A stretch of 64,000 nt of DNA from Hymenolepis diminuta (lineage: Eukaryota > Platyhelminthes > Cestoda > Cyclophyllidea > Hymenolepididae): NCBI GenBank assembly GCA_900708905.1, contig CAADRB010000092.1, positions 229,474-293,473 on the forward strand, read 5' to 3'. The first letter of the stretch is position 1, and the number at the start of each line of letters is the position of its first letter. Shown piece by piece: positions 52,800 to 64,000 of this stretch. The notes beneath the pieces were generated by a model. It worked only from the letters and a program-made list of their open reading frames with translations, did not search any database and was not told the DNA's origin. The position numbers were made by a program, and so were the translations under genes.

Positions 52800-55700
52800 A
52801 TTTAATACTCTCTTAAGTATATCTCATTTATTAAAATGAAATTTGAAGGTTATAACAGGCAACCAGAATGATAATAACTGACAATTTGAAAGCAAAAGTG
52901 TGTTTGAGAAATGATCAAAAAGTGTAAAGTGATTTTTTGTGAGATAGGGAGAAGAAATGGAATATGCGTAAGGTCTCGGAGCAAGATGTCTTTCACATAC
53001 CCATACGTTGTTTCATTGAAAACCGTAATGGTATTGCTTTTAATGCATAATTACTTCATTTTCCTTACAGCAATATCTCTACGGTTTCAGGTTAGTAATC
53101 CTGATACTGTAACAGGTTTTTAATTTTTTGCAAAGCATTCACAACAGTCACCGTAAAACAACTAGACAATTTGCGAATTTCATTGTGGAAGGCAACTCAA
53201 CCCTGATAATAAAAAAATATCAAGTTATGTATTATAAATTTCTTCTAATTTTGACTAAATTGTGAACTGACTGGAAAGTGATTTAAGAGTACTAACGGAA
53301 TACCTAGAATCGCGGTTTATCTGCTTGAAAACCTTAGTTATATATTAGGTGGTTAAATGAATAATTCTATAGCCTAAAGCGTTTATTAATAAATGATTTT
53401 TTAACAAATTTGTGAAATCGGAAATATATAAAATTTATGGATTTTTTCAATTGTCCCAACAACTGGCTTCCGATTTTTTTATTCACAGACATTCATATTT
53501 AGAAATAGTTGAAAGATACAGTTTTTGCATTTTTTATTTATTAATTAAAGTTAAACTTAATATGGTGCAGGCTTTATTTAAGTCGGCCTCCAAAATTTCG
53601 GAATATTTTATACCTATAAATATTAAAACACCTTTTAAATAAAGGTTTTTGCAATTTGCTGATAAATGCATTGTAATGCGCGCATAATAATAAACTAAGG
53701 CTATTCAGAATACATCATATGCGGAGAGCTATAAAGTTGGTCACATTCTAGCTGAATCCGATCACGTATCTGTTGAATGAGACTTAAGCATGGAAAAATA
53801 GTCCTCTAAGCTAAGCCTAACGTAAAATATGTAGAACATTACAAAATAAGAAATATCAGACTGCCTTATCTTTAACTTAAACGATATTCAAACTTTTAAA
53901 TATCATCAATGCCAGATTTATTTATTAAGCCAGCATTGGCATTAATAATCAATATCACTCAACGGGTCATTAAAAAGCGTACTGCGTCAATGAGCCCACT
54001 CAGAAGGCTTTCATATTTAACGTTTTTAATTGAAACTTAAACACCCAGTTGCACCTTAATATGTGAAGTTCTTCCTACACCTCATTAAATTTGTATCGAT
54101 CATTGATTTTGGATGAATTCACTTAATTAAGCTTACAAATTAATTTGTTTTCCTTCGCCGGGAGCAATAATATTAATAATTTACAATCAAATTATTAAAA
54201 ACTGTTGCATAACAATAGTGTGCATACTTAATTTGGAATAATTGAGGTAAATCAACTCACGTAAATTACTTTGATATTTTGTTATAATATATTAAGCTAT
54301 TCTGATAAATTGCTGCCTTCACACTTTTAAGGAAATAATTGCTTACTACTTATCGACAATTTTGATAAAATTTTATGTACCCTTGAATTCTTTTAGCTTG
54401 TTCAGACAAACAGAATTAAAACAAAATGTACACAAATTACGTGCTGCAACCAGAGAAGTGACCGAAATCCGTTTTAAAACAAATGTCGATCCTAGTAGTA
54501 ATGTTATCAAGGCATTTTCTTGTCATTAATGACTATAGATAATCACAGATTCTTTTATATGATTTGATTGAGGTAACTTTCATAACAATTAAATAATAAA
54601 ATCAGCCTGACGATTATTTTAGTTTGGCTTGAGTGAACATAGTTTACAAAGCTTTGCTTGCTTATAATTTTTAACAGTCTCATCTTTACACTGTAAGATA
54701 CCAAACATCACCTAAAATAATTTACCTTTTAAACCATTAAAGAGTGCATTTAGGCGGCTACGTGGCTCATTATGAACAAAATTACCGATCAATAAGCATT
54801 GAAAATTATTGTTTTATATTAGCTGCAACCCAAGAAATGAATAATCACATTTGAATTTCAAAACTGTAACTTTGCTGCTAGCAAATATTGTGCAATCAGA
54901 AAACAATAGTTAAATGAAGTGAGAGTCTTTGACCTTTTCGACATTGTTCTCAGCATAATTTCAAGTCCTTCTACATTATCAGTTGATGGAATTTCTGTTA
55001 ACCAATCTCTTTCAGTTAATTAATTGCAATTTTAAATGTTGAAATCTTTCCATTGCTCAAGATAATAATGATAAAGAAAGTAAAATAATGGAAAATACTA
55101 TTTAATTCTTTATTTTTTTATTTAAAAGCTTCGAAAGGAATAGCTAAAAGGTAGATTTAGTAATAAAATTGCCTCTGTTGATTTCTTTTATGCTTAATCC
55201 CGCTTATTTTTAAACTAAATAAAATATTACTATATTATTAATTTATTGGAATGTATATTGATTTTTTTCCAAAATATACAATTTAAATGTTAAAACTGGC
55301 ATTAGTTTGAACTGGATAGTAAAAATTAATGCCGAGTATATACATAACTATGCATACACGTCATTTTAACCTCCATTTAGGTATACGAGAATGTTGAGAT
55401 GAAATACTGCTCACCTTCCATTAAATAGGTTAAATCCTTGTGGTTGGCTTGTCTTATGTTAATGAATTAGTATATCGTTGTTCTACTACGAAAATCGCAA
55501 TTACTATTAGTAAGTCCAAAGCAAGGATATATAGTATATAAGTTAGAGGAAGCAGAACATTAGGCATAAATGAGGGAATCGAAGAGCAATTTTCTGCAGT
55601 ACCTTGTCTCAAAAACGCACTTAACAATTTTGTTCTATTCACACTCAGATTAAATCCATAAAAGCATGGTTTTGGGTTAATTACTTCAAGTGTATTTTAA

Positions 55701-57950
55701 GTTTCCTTACTTTTTGGTTTTTACCTATGATCATTCGATTTGACTTTCTCTAATGCTCCCTTTGATATATCTATTTTTTAGATTTTAGGACTTAATTTGA
55801 AGAAAAATTTTTAAACTGTATTGGATGACGTCTTAAGGAGAATGTTAGATCTATCCATCTTTCTATAGCATACCAGGCACGTAGGTCATTAAAATTTGAA
55901 TTAAATATCACACTACAAGGCAAAATTATAATTTTTCAGCATGAGAATGCCGCTGACATCGGTTAATCGTAGTAAATAATAAAAATTCATTGAGAGTAAA
56001 GTCAAAGTATCAAGCAGACTTCATTTAATATTTTAATTTGAAATGTACGATTTTTAGTTGATGGGAAATTTACGTTTCAGAATTAAAGCTTCATGGATTG
56101 CTCCCTGGATTACTGAATCAAATTCTAGTCCATAATATTCATTGTTTGTTAACTGATAGATTTTCTTGCCATTTCAACTCACTTTATTTCCCAATTTTGA
56201 GAAAGTCGGGTGATCGTAGATTTATTATGCAGGATTATCTGACCTCAACTTAGCAGTACATAGATATTTAAAATTCAAATTAAGCATAATTCATTCAAGG
56301 CTAGGTTTGTGTTGTATTATTACCATTATTGAATACCTGCTAGTTAGTTACTAATCCCAAAATTGTGAAATCACCCTGAAATAAAACAATGACCTTTCAG
56401 TTAATTTTCTTAATACTTTTTACATCTATGTATTGTGCATACATACTTATGATGCTAGGTCTCGAAGGAAAATATGCAGAAACAAATTCGTCCCGATAGC
56501 GCGTGAATGTTTGAAGTAATTAAACATCCACCATTACGGAAGATATCTTGGAATTGTCAGTGCACAAAACCAAATAAATTAAAATTACTAATTTCGAAAT
56601 ATTTAAAGATATATAAACAACCGAGTTGATTTAATCAGTCATCATTGAAAGGCAAACTCCACTCCAGATCAAGATTAGCACTAGATTTCTCTATTTCAGA
56701 GCCTTCTTCTTCGTGTTCTAATTTAAGATTTTTATTATTATCTTACGTTTGCTTTAAATTTATACAACGAACTTTCTAACTGAAAATTTCTCATTTGAAC
56801 TGAGTATTGAATGAAAATCAAAAATAAGTAGAAAACTGTACCCTCTTTCTTTACATTAGACGAAAGACAACCCCTAAATCCTCTTTAAAATTTGCTTAAT
56901 ACACCGCCGCACTGATCACCCTGTTAACTTTCGCTATTCGACTAGACGATAGAAGCTTATAATGTATATTTTTTAATTTGTCTGTGAGGGTAGAGAAGAG
57001 GAGAATAATAGGATGATGACAGGATGATGGTTGATAGGTTGAGATGTGAAATTAGTGGTTCTGGGTGTACAATGTGCACTTCGGTTTCGAAGTGTCTTGA
57101 GCTCAAGTCCTAGCTGCCAATTGCGTAATTTGCCGTACCAACTATTATTTAACTACTTACAATTTTAATTCCTCGAAATCATACTACCAATACTTCCCTA
57201 GTGTTACAAAAACAGTATGATAATATTTAGAAGCTATATCAACGGAAGGACCGATATATCGGGATTCATATGTTAAGAGTCCTCTGAAATGAACCAAATA
57301 ATGCAGATAAAATTGATCTCTCGTTTACTTTACGTCATTAGTATCATTTCCGTTTGAATGAAATCTGTAAGAGTACTAATAATTTCCAAATCTTATAGTG
57401 CATGGGAGAATATTTAACGTGTTTAGATACCAATATCTGTCTCTTTCCTGTGCAGTATTTAATTGTCTTGCATTTGATCAAATATTAACATTGCCTTTAT
57501 TATAGAATTGATAATATATATAAATAATAAATGAAATTTTATAGATCAGTAACTTTGATTTAGACTATGCCAGTGATAAAAATGTTGTTAAATTAAATAT
57601 ATCTGTAAGAAAATTGTGAAAATAGCAGCCTTTAATTATGATATTATAATAAAAATACTTAATTTCTCACTTGTTTGCTTATTTACATTTTAAAATTTAT
57701 CAATAAAAGACATAATAATATTCAAATAGAATGATCGATTTAAATTCATGTTTCTTCTAATCCGACTTTCGGTTCAAAGAGTCGCTATAAATTTCTTGAT
57801 GAACATCTTTGTACTTTGAATTTCAAAAGAACCTCAACAATAAGCATAGGATTCAAAAGTCTAATTTACTTAATTGAAAATTTAGTAGTATCATTGTCGC
57901 TGAGAACTTAATTTATTCAAATAAACACCATTTTAATTAAACTTTTCTTT
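52800..57950. other. Spacer between the two neuropeptide loci
   Basis: AT-rich and without recognisable genes. A tRNA-like or SINE-like patch may lie at about 57050-57120. Confidence 0.5.
57045..57120 (+). repeat. Possible tRNA-derived SINE fragment
   Basis: TAGTGGTTCTGG resembles a degenerate polymerase III A box. A perfect 7-bp hairpin (CACTTCG-GTTT-CGAAGTG, 57077-57094) follows, then GCTCAAGTCC, one base off a B box, then AGCTGCCA. The cloverleaf cannot be closed properly, so it is not a working tRNA gene. It is seen once in this window. Confidence 0.25.
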
Positions 57951-58049
57951 ATGATAGTCAAGATAAAAGAGTTATGTCATCTAAACATAACTTTATTCAT
58001 TTCGAGAGATCTATAATGAATCGAGGACCATTAAAAAAGAAATATTCAT

Positions 58050-58274
58050 CTAGCCAAGGCAAAAGGAAACCACGTTTAGATGCATATCGAGGTTTCAAAT
58101 TTGGATACGAACGATTCAACTCTTAGAATAAAAGATGAATGTCTGATCATCTTGGGAATCAGATTTGGAATGGCCGTCATTCAGTGGTCTTTGAGGTTGT
58201 ACAGCACTTATCTGTGGTTTATCTGTGGATCAGACAGGAATACACCCGAGATAAGAAAATTCGTTTGTAAACAT
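58050..58274 (-). pseudogene. Neuropeptide precursor pseudogene
   Basis: Homologous to the gene at 52132-52365 along its length. The start MFTNE is kept, but the signal peptide is disrupted and a stop follows at codon 15. The propeptide part (QPQRPLNDG, then DSQDDQ) is readable, another stop and a frame change follow, and RYASKRGF is still recognisable. After KRGF the reading continues into LLPWL instead of VRLG-stop, so the amidation signal is lost. Promoter boxes and poly(A) signal are better preserved than the coding part. Confidence 0.85.
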
Positions 58275-58646
58275 TAATAGTCTGCTAAAAGGAAGGAAAA
58301 TGAAGTATTAGATTCAAAAAAATTCTAAAATATATAATAAAGTAAAAATAGTTCGATTAAGTGGCATTTAATATTAAGATATGAATAAAACGCAATGTGT
58401 CATAAATAATTGAGGTATTGAAACAAGTATAAAAGTTTAAATGTCGATCTTTTATATTCCGATCAGAATAGGGAATATTTTTGATAAAAATGGAGGAAAG
58501 TACATAAAGCAAACTTTTATTTCTCTGTCTTAGCTGACATATGAAATATACCCACAATTTGCGTTTAGATGGGTTTCGAAATCGATTAGTTCACCTTAAA
58601 TTAAACCTCGGATCATAAAATTGGCTTCACCTCAGGACGCGAGGTC

Positions 58647-58715
58647 ATTTATATCGGCTACTAAGTTAAAGTGGCTGGGCAAATCCTCTTATCTCGCATA
58701 TTTGATTGGCCAATC
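58647..58715 (-). promoter_or_regulatory. Relict TATA and CCAAT boxes of pseudogene
   Basis: GATATAAATGACC (TATAAAT at 58653-58647) and GATTGGCCAATC (58704-58715, reads CCAAT on both strands), at the same spacing as in the intact locus. Confidence 0.6.
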
Positions 58716-58849
58716 TGATAACGCACAACACATGACCGCCGCCTCCCCTCCCTCTCCCCACACTCCAGATCACAGAATTGAGAATGAATTTGAGATTAAT
58801 AAATTTAGTGTATATCCAGTGGGATTTTTTAGAAAATGCTAGGTTATTT

Positions 58850-60225
58850 TAATAAGCTGCATCATTTTCCATGTTTTAACGGCAGTATAAGATTAAAATA
58901 TATAAAATAAGATTTAAAAAGTGCGTTTTAGAAAGCACTTTAAGTGCAATAGTACTTGCCAATGAAATGTAAATTATTAACAATCACACGATATCAATTT
59001 TTGTATTTTGTGAACGCAGTGTTGAGAATTTATTGAATTCACAAATTTATATTGTCCAATTTAATACTTCTCTTTCATCTGAGATGAGAGTAATTAGCGT
59101 ATCTTTCCTCTATTAATAATGTTTAGAATATATTGGTAATCATTACTTGAGTCCCATCTTGTTATTAGTCGACTAACAGAAAGTAGCATCCAAATCGAGA
59201 TAATATGATATTTTGTACTCTTGATATGCTGTGTTTGTTCGATATTCGACAAATAAACTGTAATTTAAACAGCTTACTATCTAAAAATTTACTACTTATT
59301 TTGTCGTGAATGGGTAAAATGCGTCCGAAACCACTAAATGGTGGGGAATAGTGAATAGTGGTGAACTTCAGATCTATTTTTCAATTTCACGTCAAGAACC
59401 AGATCTAAAGGTGGATCTCACTTTGTCTCGAACCATAACGTCTGGTTATATTTTAAATAATAGTGGACTTTTCTTAAAAGATAAGGCTTTCTTAATGCGC
59501 ACAATTTTTTAGAAAATTGAATTAACGGAAATTTGTATAAAAAACAAACTTTTAAATTTCAGTGCTCTATTATTGAACGGAATGATATCTTATTAAATCT
59601 TCAAAGTAAAATCAAAGCTACTACAAAATCAGACATTGTGAAAATTTTCAGTGATTTTTTGACATCAGCCAACATCTATATTCAGAAATTACTAAAAATT
59701 TCCGGCAAAACGAGTTTTTCCTGCATTTATGTCATGTAATTACAAAATTAGAATAGTTATTATATTATAATTATCTATGCAAATTTTTAAAGAAGGGCAA
59801 TTTAAATATGGCTGGATAGTTTATAATAATTACACATAAAAAATAAACTGGAAAGTGGAATTGCCGAATTAATACTCGTTTTCATTAATTTTACTGCTTA
59901 TAAACTGAATTATTGACATTATTATGCGTGATTCAAATTATACTCAGGCCTTTATATATGTGTTTATCGATAAAGATAGTGTGAAGAAGATTCGGCGCGT
60001 GAGATTTAGGATATTTTACTTCTCTTCTCAACCGGAATAATATAAATCCCTGATTTTTCGAAACCGCTGTCAAGTAAAATTGCAGCGAAACTAATTTCAA
60101 AGTAGATGATAACATTCTAATATGTAATTCTCCAACCACCGATGTCAACAATCAGAAATTGGTACCCAAACTCCTAACTAATCGTTGTATCCGGAGGACT
60201 GAAAATAAAACCGCTTATGAATGAT
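58850..60225. other. Gene-free stretch with one possible exon remnant
   Basis: AT-rich. A plus-strand open stretch at 59533-59739 faintly resembles the C-terminal part of M16 metallopeptidases (insulysin type). Otherwise nothing is recognisable. Confidence 0.45.
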
Positions 60226-60229
60226 GCTT

Positions 60230-61266
60230 ACAATTTATTGCAACAAAACAAATAAGCACAATATATCCTCCATATTTAATAATTCAAAGGATTGGGATCC
60301 CGTGAGTTAGGAGGCCATATGTTTAGTGTGACCTGATGATGAAAATTCTCAGCCATCCAGTACTGAGTATTAAGAACTTTATGAGGTAAAACCGAATCTT
60401 GTTGGAGAACATAGGGCCTTCTTCCATCGGCTATGCTATCTTTCTAAGGTAGCTTAACAATGGTGTGAAGAGTCTCCACATAGACATCTGCATCTGCATT
60501 GACTCTAAGGCCATGTGAAAAAAAAATTATGGTGTCATGATGTGCCTCTCCCTCATTGCTAATAACAACACCAAAAACCATCACTGCTGCAGGAGACTTT
60601 GTGCACATAACAATTTGAACTTCAGCGGGGCGACCTATCATTTCTTCTATTCACTACTTCATTCTAGTGGCAGTTTTTTGTTGAAGAAAAACCAAAGACG
60701 CTCCTTTTCTAGGTACTTCAATTTGATTAAAAGGCCCTTTGCTCAATTCCTCCAGTTGTTTATGTCGACACAAACTGTCCTCGCCTAAGAACGTATGAGA
60801 TTTTTATTCGAGGTCTTGATGAACAGCATTCCTTATATGCTACTGTTCCTTCAGACACCTAAAGATTTTTGACGAGATGTCGCACATTCACTTCTCGGAA
60901 TTTTTATCCATCATGTCATGCACCCTTCTGACAAACTCTGGTGTTCCCAGTGAGTGAGTGTCTAAGGGAGTAGAGAATTGGCATGGCTTTTAACTCTTCT
61001 ACGTGGAAGACAATCTATCTCCATTCTCTTCATTCAGCAGCTTCTTTTTAACTTTGTAAACGAAGGATCTGACGACTTTCTGAAAGCAAGCGATTTCTAA
61101 TTCCTGTGTTTTGCTTTAATAGACACTACTGCAGCGTGTCTTTTCATTTCATTACTGATAGCAGTATCTGACATAAGATTTTTTGACATAAAAAATGCAT
61201 TATTTATTATCCAGTTAGTTTAAATTACAAAATATAAGTGTCCTCAGATACTTTACGCTCCCTGTA
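60230..61266 (-). mobile_element. Decayed DD37D mariner-type transposon
   Basis: Minus-strand fossil of a Tc1/mariner-superfamily transposase. In order: helix-turn-helix region in several broken frames (61130-60700); VMVFGVVISNEG and GLRVNADADVYVETL (60641-60444); a stop; then GRRPYVLQQDSVLPHK with a catalytic Asp, WMAENFHHQVT, and WPPNSRDPNPLN, where 37 residues separate the Asp from the place of the third catalytic residue. That residue is now Asn. A probable terminal inverted repeat (CAGGGAGCGTAAAGTATCTG read on the minus strand) lies at 61264-61245. The other end is missing. At least several stops and frameshifts make it inactive. Confidence 0.83.
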
Positions 61267-61269
61267 TAT

Positions 61270-63470
61270 ATACATTCACCAATTCTGCTTAACATTCTGC
61301 AGAGTTTCTGTGACAGTTAATAGAAATAGTTTAACCGATGTACTATTTTTTAAATATGTGACATGAATCAAATTGTGTCCTTAAATAAAATAGACTGATT
61401 CTTTTAACACATACTCTTCTGCCTCCGAAGCACTTAAACACACCCCTTTCAAAATATTTGTAGACACCAAAAGCCTTGTATTTATTTTCATACTCAAAAT
61501 AAGCGTGTAAATTCAAATCTTACATAGAAGTAATTTAAACAATGAATATCACGTTAGTCAGAAGCCCAACACTGTTAAAAAAATTTGGAGGTTCTTTCTA
61601 ATCCATCTTTCAAAATGCATTATTTTGGATTTGTAATGTGAAACACAGCAGCTACCTATACGTGAACAAAAATCAAAAAGTATCTTTGGACTAGAGATTA
61701 GTTTCAAGTAAGATTAAGGTTATTTGTCCTCCATGTAGGTCCCCGTAAGAAAAAAGTCTAAATCTTCTATATTTTTGTTTTTTCATTCTGAAAAACACAT
61801 CAATTTTAGTTTATTCATGACAAAAGTGTACTTCTTAAATTGAAGATTGACAACTGAGTAGCGACACCGCTCCAATATTTACTATTGTGATAACTTTTAA
61901 TAAAATGTTTGTCTCCATCAATGCCTAAAATAGTAAGTGAGCTTTTCATATAGGGAAAGAGAGCCGAAGCTAAACATATATAAAGATGCATATTATTTAC
62001 TAATTATAAATACCTTTGATTTTACCACGTCAATAATAAATAACTTATACCAATAAAGCAAATCAAAGGGATAGCCATTGATTCTTGAACTGATTTACTG
62101 GAGGTTTGCAGTAGGTAGCTGATAGAAGGTATTAAGATACCAGCTAGTGTGAGGCTAAATAGATTAGCGACTTGCCATTTCATTATAATATTAAAACAGG
62201 AAGGCATTTATGGTATTATGCACAAATCCCAGCTCAACTTCTACTTTAATCAAAGTTTCAAGACCGGAATAGTGAAAATTTACTTCTTAATTCTTTAAGC
62301 AAAACAGTAATTAATAGCTGTACATTCCTTATTAAAATATTATCTTTAATAATGCATATGATATGAAGATTGTCTAAATAAATACATTTTTAGATGCCAA
62401 CATTTTTCATATTGTTGACAATTTTAATTATAAAAAACTGAAAACATTGTGTGAAATGAAATTTCTGATGGGACTGAGATATTACATTTACATATGTCGT
62501 CTTCATACAATTAAAACATGTGCATTCTCTGCTGAAGTACATTTTATATCAAGATGCTGGTCACTGAAAAATGAGCTTTGTTCAATTTTGAGGGCGAAAT
62601 GTCAATCCCACTTTTTCATTTACCTATTGTACCCTTGAAGATATATAATTCATTTTATTTTAAATGACTTCATTTTGGATTTAGTTTCCAGAACTGATAT
62701 GCATGAAATTACGAATACTTGCTCGAAAAACCTCTGATTTGAGGGAATATTGAAGAAGAACGATTCAGTTATTAATCATTCTGGTAAATCAGTAATAAAA
62801 TTTGATGTATGAATTGATTCGTTTTGCAACAATATACATAGATCCCCTTTCCCAAATAAGCAATCACTTCCAGTAAAATAAAAATCTAGCACCTTTTAGT
62901 TGTAATTGGAATATAAAACATCTCTAATTATTTTTAATGAAATAGGCAAGTGATTTGTTAGTTTTATTTTAACAGGTTATAATCTAAAAGCGAAGACTTG
63001 ATTTTGAGTGACAATTTTATTATAATCCAAAGTAACAAAAAATTTTACACTTTTTATTTGTGGGAAGCCGCTGATATTGGTTGACAGAAAATCTGATAAA
63101 TGATGGAGGGAAGGATATGAAAAAATGGTGAGAGCAATGTTAAGGTATCAAAGGGTCTCTATTTATTTGACTTTTGAATTTGGATTGCACAATGTTTAAT
63201 AAATGGGTAGCTTACGTTCAAATTTCAAAATTCATGAATCAAATGGATTCCATCAAATGTTTCCCCACATGTTAAGTGCTTCTTGAGAGGCTTTTTTAAT
63301 CAAGAATGACTAGTCTTGAGCTCCAATACGTTATTTCATCCGATGACTGAGAAACCAAAATGATTTTACATTATTTTCGGCGGCTTAAAGTTTTATCATA
63401 TCAGTGGTGAGATAGCTGGAATATTTCAAGCTAACAGACTTGCGTAAGCAATGTTCTCTCAAGGGGAAAA
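61270..63470. other. Gene-free AT-rich stretch
   Basis: Short chance frames only. No recognisable gene or element between the two mariner-type transposons. Confidence 0.5.
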
Positions 63471-63472
63471 TA

Positions 63473-63503
63473 ACACATGGGCTGAAAAGTCCCGGGCCTA
63501 ACA
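63473..63503. repeat. Mariner terminal inverted repeat, one end
   Basis: About 30 nt next to TA, resembling Himar-type ends (GGCTGA-AAGTCCC-GG core). The partner repeat would lie beyond the right edge. Confidence 0.7.
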
Positions 63504-64000
63504 AAGAAAACTGTTTTTGGTTCAAAATTACCTTTATTCATTAACGTAGTCTCCATCAAGAGCAACCCAATCATTCCAGCGCCGCTCTAACATTTCAATA
63601 CCACTTTTGTAGAACCATTTATCTTTTGCCTCAAAATAGGCCTCAGTTCCAGCGATAACTTCCTCATTCTTGCGAAATTTCTTACCGGCGAGCATTTTTT
63701 CAGGTCTGCGAACAGCCGTAGTCACTGGGAGCCAAATCTGGCGAATACGGTGGATGTGGGAGCAATTCGAAGTTCAATTCATGTAGTTTTGCCATTGTTT
63801 TGATTGACTTGTGACATGGTGCGTTGTCTTGGTGAAACAAAATTTTCTTCTTTGCCATATGCGGTTGTTTCTTCGCAATTTCGGTCTTCAAACGCTCCAA
63901 TAACACTTTATAATATTCACTGTTAATGGTATTTCCCTTCTCAAGGTAGTCGATGAATATTACACCACACACATCCCAAAATACCGAGGCCATAACCTTT
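63473..64000 (-). mobile_element. Himar-like mariner transposon, partial
   Basis: The 3' end of a mariner element runs off the right edge. Its terminal repeat starts next to a TA target dinucleotide (63471-63472) and reads ACACATGGGCTGAAAAGTCC, close to the Himar1/irritans-type end. The transposase C-terminal half is on the minus strand: LFHQDNAPCHK (second catalytic Asp), then 34 residues to the Asp of LAPSDY, the DD34D signature, then KKFRKNEEVIAGTEAYFEAK and the end at TAA (63536-63534), where AATAAA overlaps the stop. Between DY and the KMLAG motif (63737-63700) the sequence is 2 nt short of the family pattern, so the frame is broken and this copy should not make a full transposase. The rest looks little decayed, suggesting recent activity of the family. 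Confidence 0.93.

Larger units (their letters stand above)
52013..52800. repeat. Segmental duplication, intact copy
   Basis: Direct duplicate of 57951-58845. Similarity runs from the 3' flank with the poly(A) signal, through the coding region, to upstream of the CCAAT box (GTATATCC words near 52760). This copy has the open neuropeptide frame. Confidence 0.85.
57951..58845. repeat. Segmental duplication, decayed copy
   Basis: Second copy of the 52013-52800 segment in direct orientation, about 5.9 kb away. It is slightly longer because of small insertions between the coding part and the promoter part. Confidence 0.85.

Noticed and set aside
1..64000. CRISPR arrays, bacterial operons, rRNA genes, intact tRNA genes
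   Set aside because: None seen. Gene structure is eukaryotic throughout and no regular repeat-spacer pattern was found.

Overview
The window looks like AT-rich metazoan nuclear DNA, most likely from a flatworm (Platyhelminthes, possibly schistosome-like). This is inference from four things seen in the sequence: an innexin with the flatworm-style start and the YYQWIPF motif, a rad9 gene whose first five introns are only 33-38 nt while later ones reach about 700 nt, a short neuropeptide precursor ending in KR-GFVRLG-stop (the flatworm FVRL/FVRI-amide type), and mariner-class transposons. There are no bacterial operons, CRISPR arrays, rRNA genes or clear tRNA genes.

Layout. 1-9,050: AT-rich, no gene seen. 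9,060-10,260 and 12,440-12,690: decayed coding-like remnants. 13,740-13,990: a pyrimidine- and CpG-richer island that resembles the innexin leader. 14,000-24,260: ORF-poor desert. 24,285-27,515 (+): complete 11-exon rad9 (449 aa), the DNA-damage checkpoint clamp subunit. 27,755-28,164 (+): possible small two-exon gene right behind rad9. 28,115-37,100 (-): complete four-exon innexin (460 aa), a gap-junction subunit, convergent with rad9. Its 5.4-kb last intron holds an unidentified coding-like remnant on the same strand and an LTR/primer-binding-site-like patch. 37,110-37,460: innexin leader and promoter region. 44,400-45,660 (+): fossil Gypsy-type retrotransposon (integrase part). 52,132-52,365 (-): intact neuropeptide precursor with TATA and CCAAT boxes, a probable 5'UTR intron and a poly(A) signal. 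57,950-58,845: direct duplicate of that whole locus, now a pseudogene but with the promoter boxes still visible. 60,230-61,266 (-): decayed DD37D mariner-type element. 63,473-64,000 (-): one end of a Himar-like mariner that runs off the right edge, transposase frameshifted.

The genes have no shared pathway: genome checkpoint (rad9), cell coupling (innexin) and peptide signalling. The strongest points for follow-up are the rad9 mini-introns (one apparently GC-AG), the possible rad9/downstream-ORF operon with splice acceptors just ahead of both ATGs, and the duplicated GFVRL-amide locus. Exon joins were worked out by hand from splice consensus, reading phase and family resemblance recalled from memory; no database was searched.
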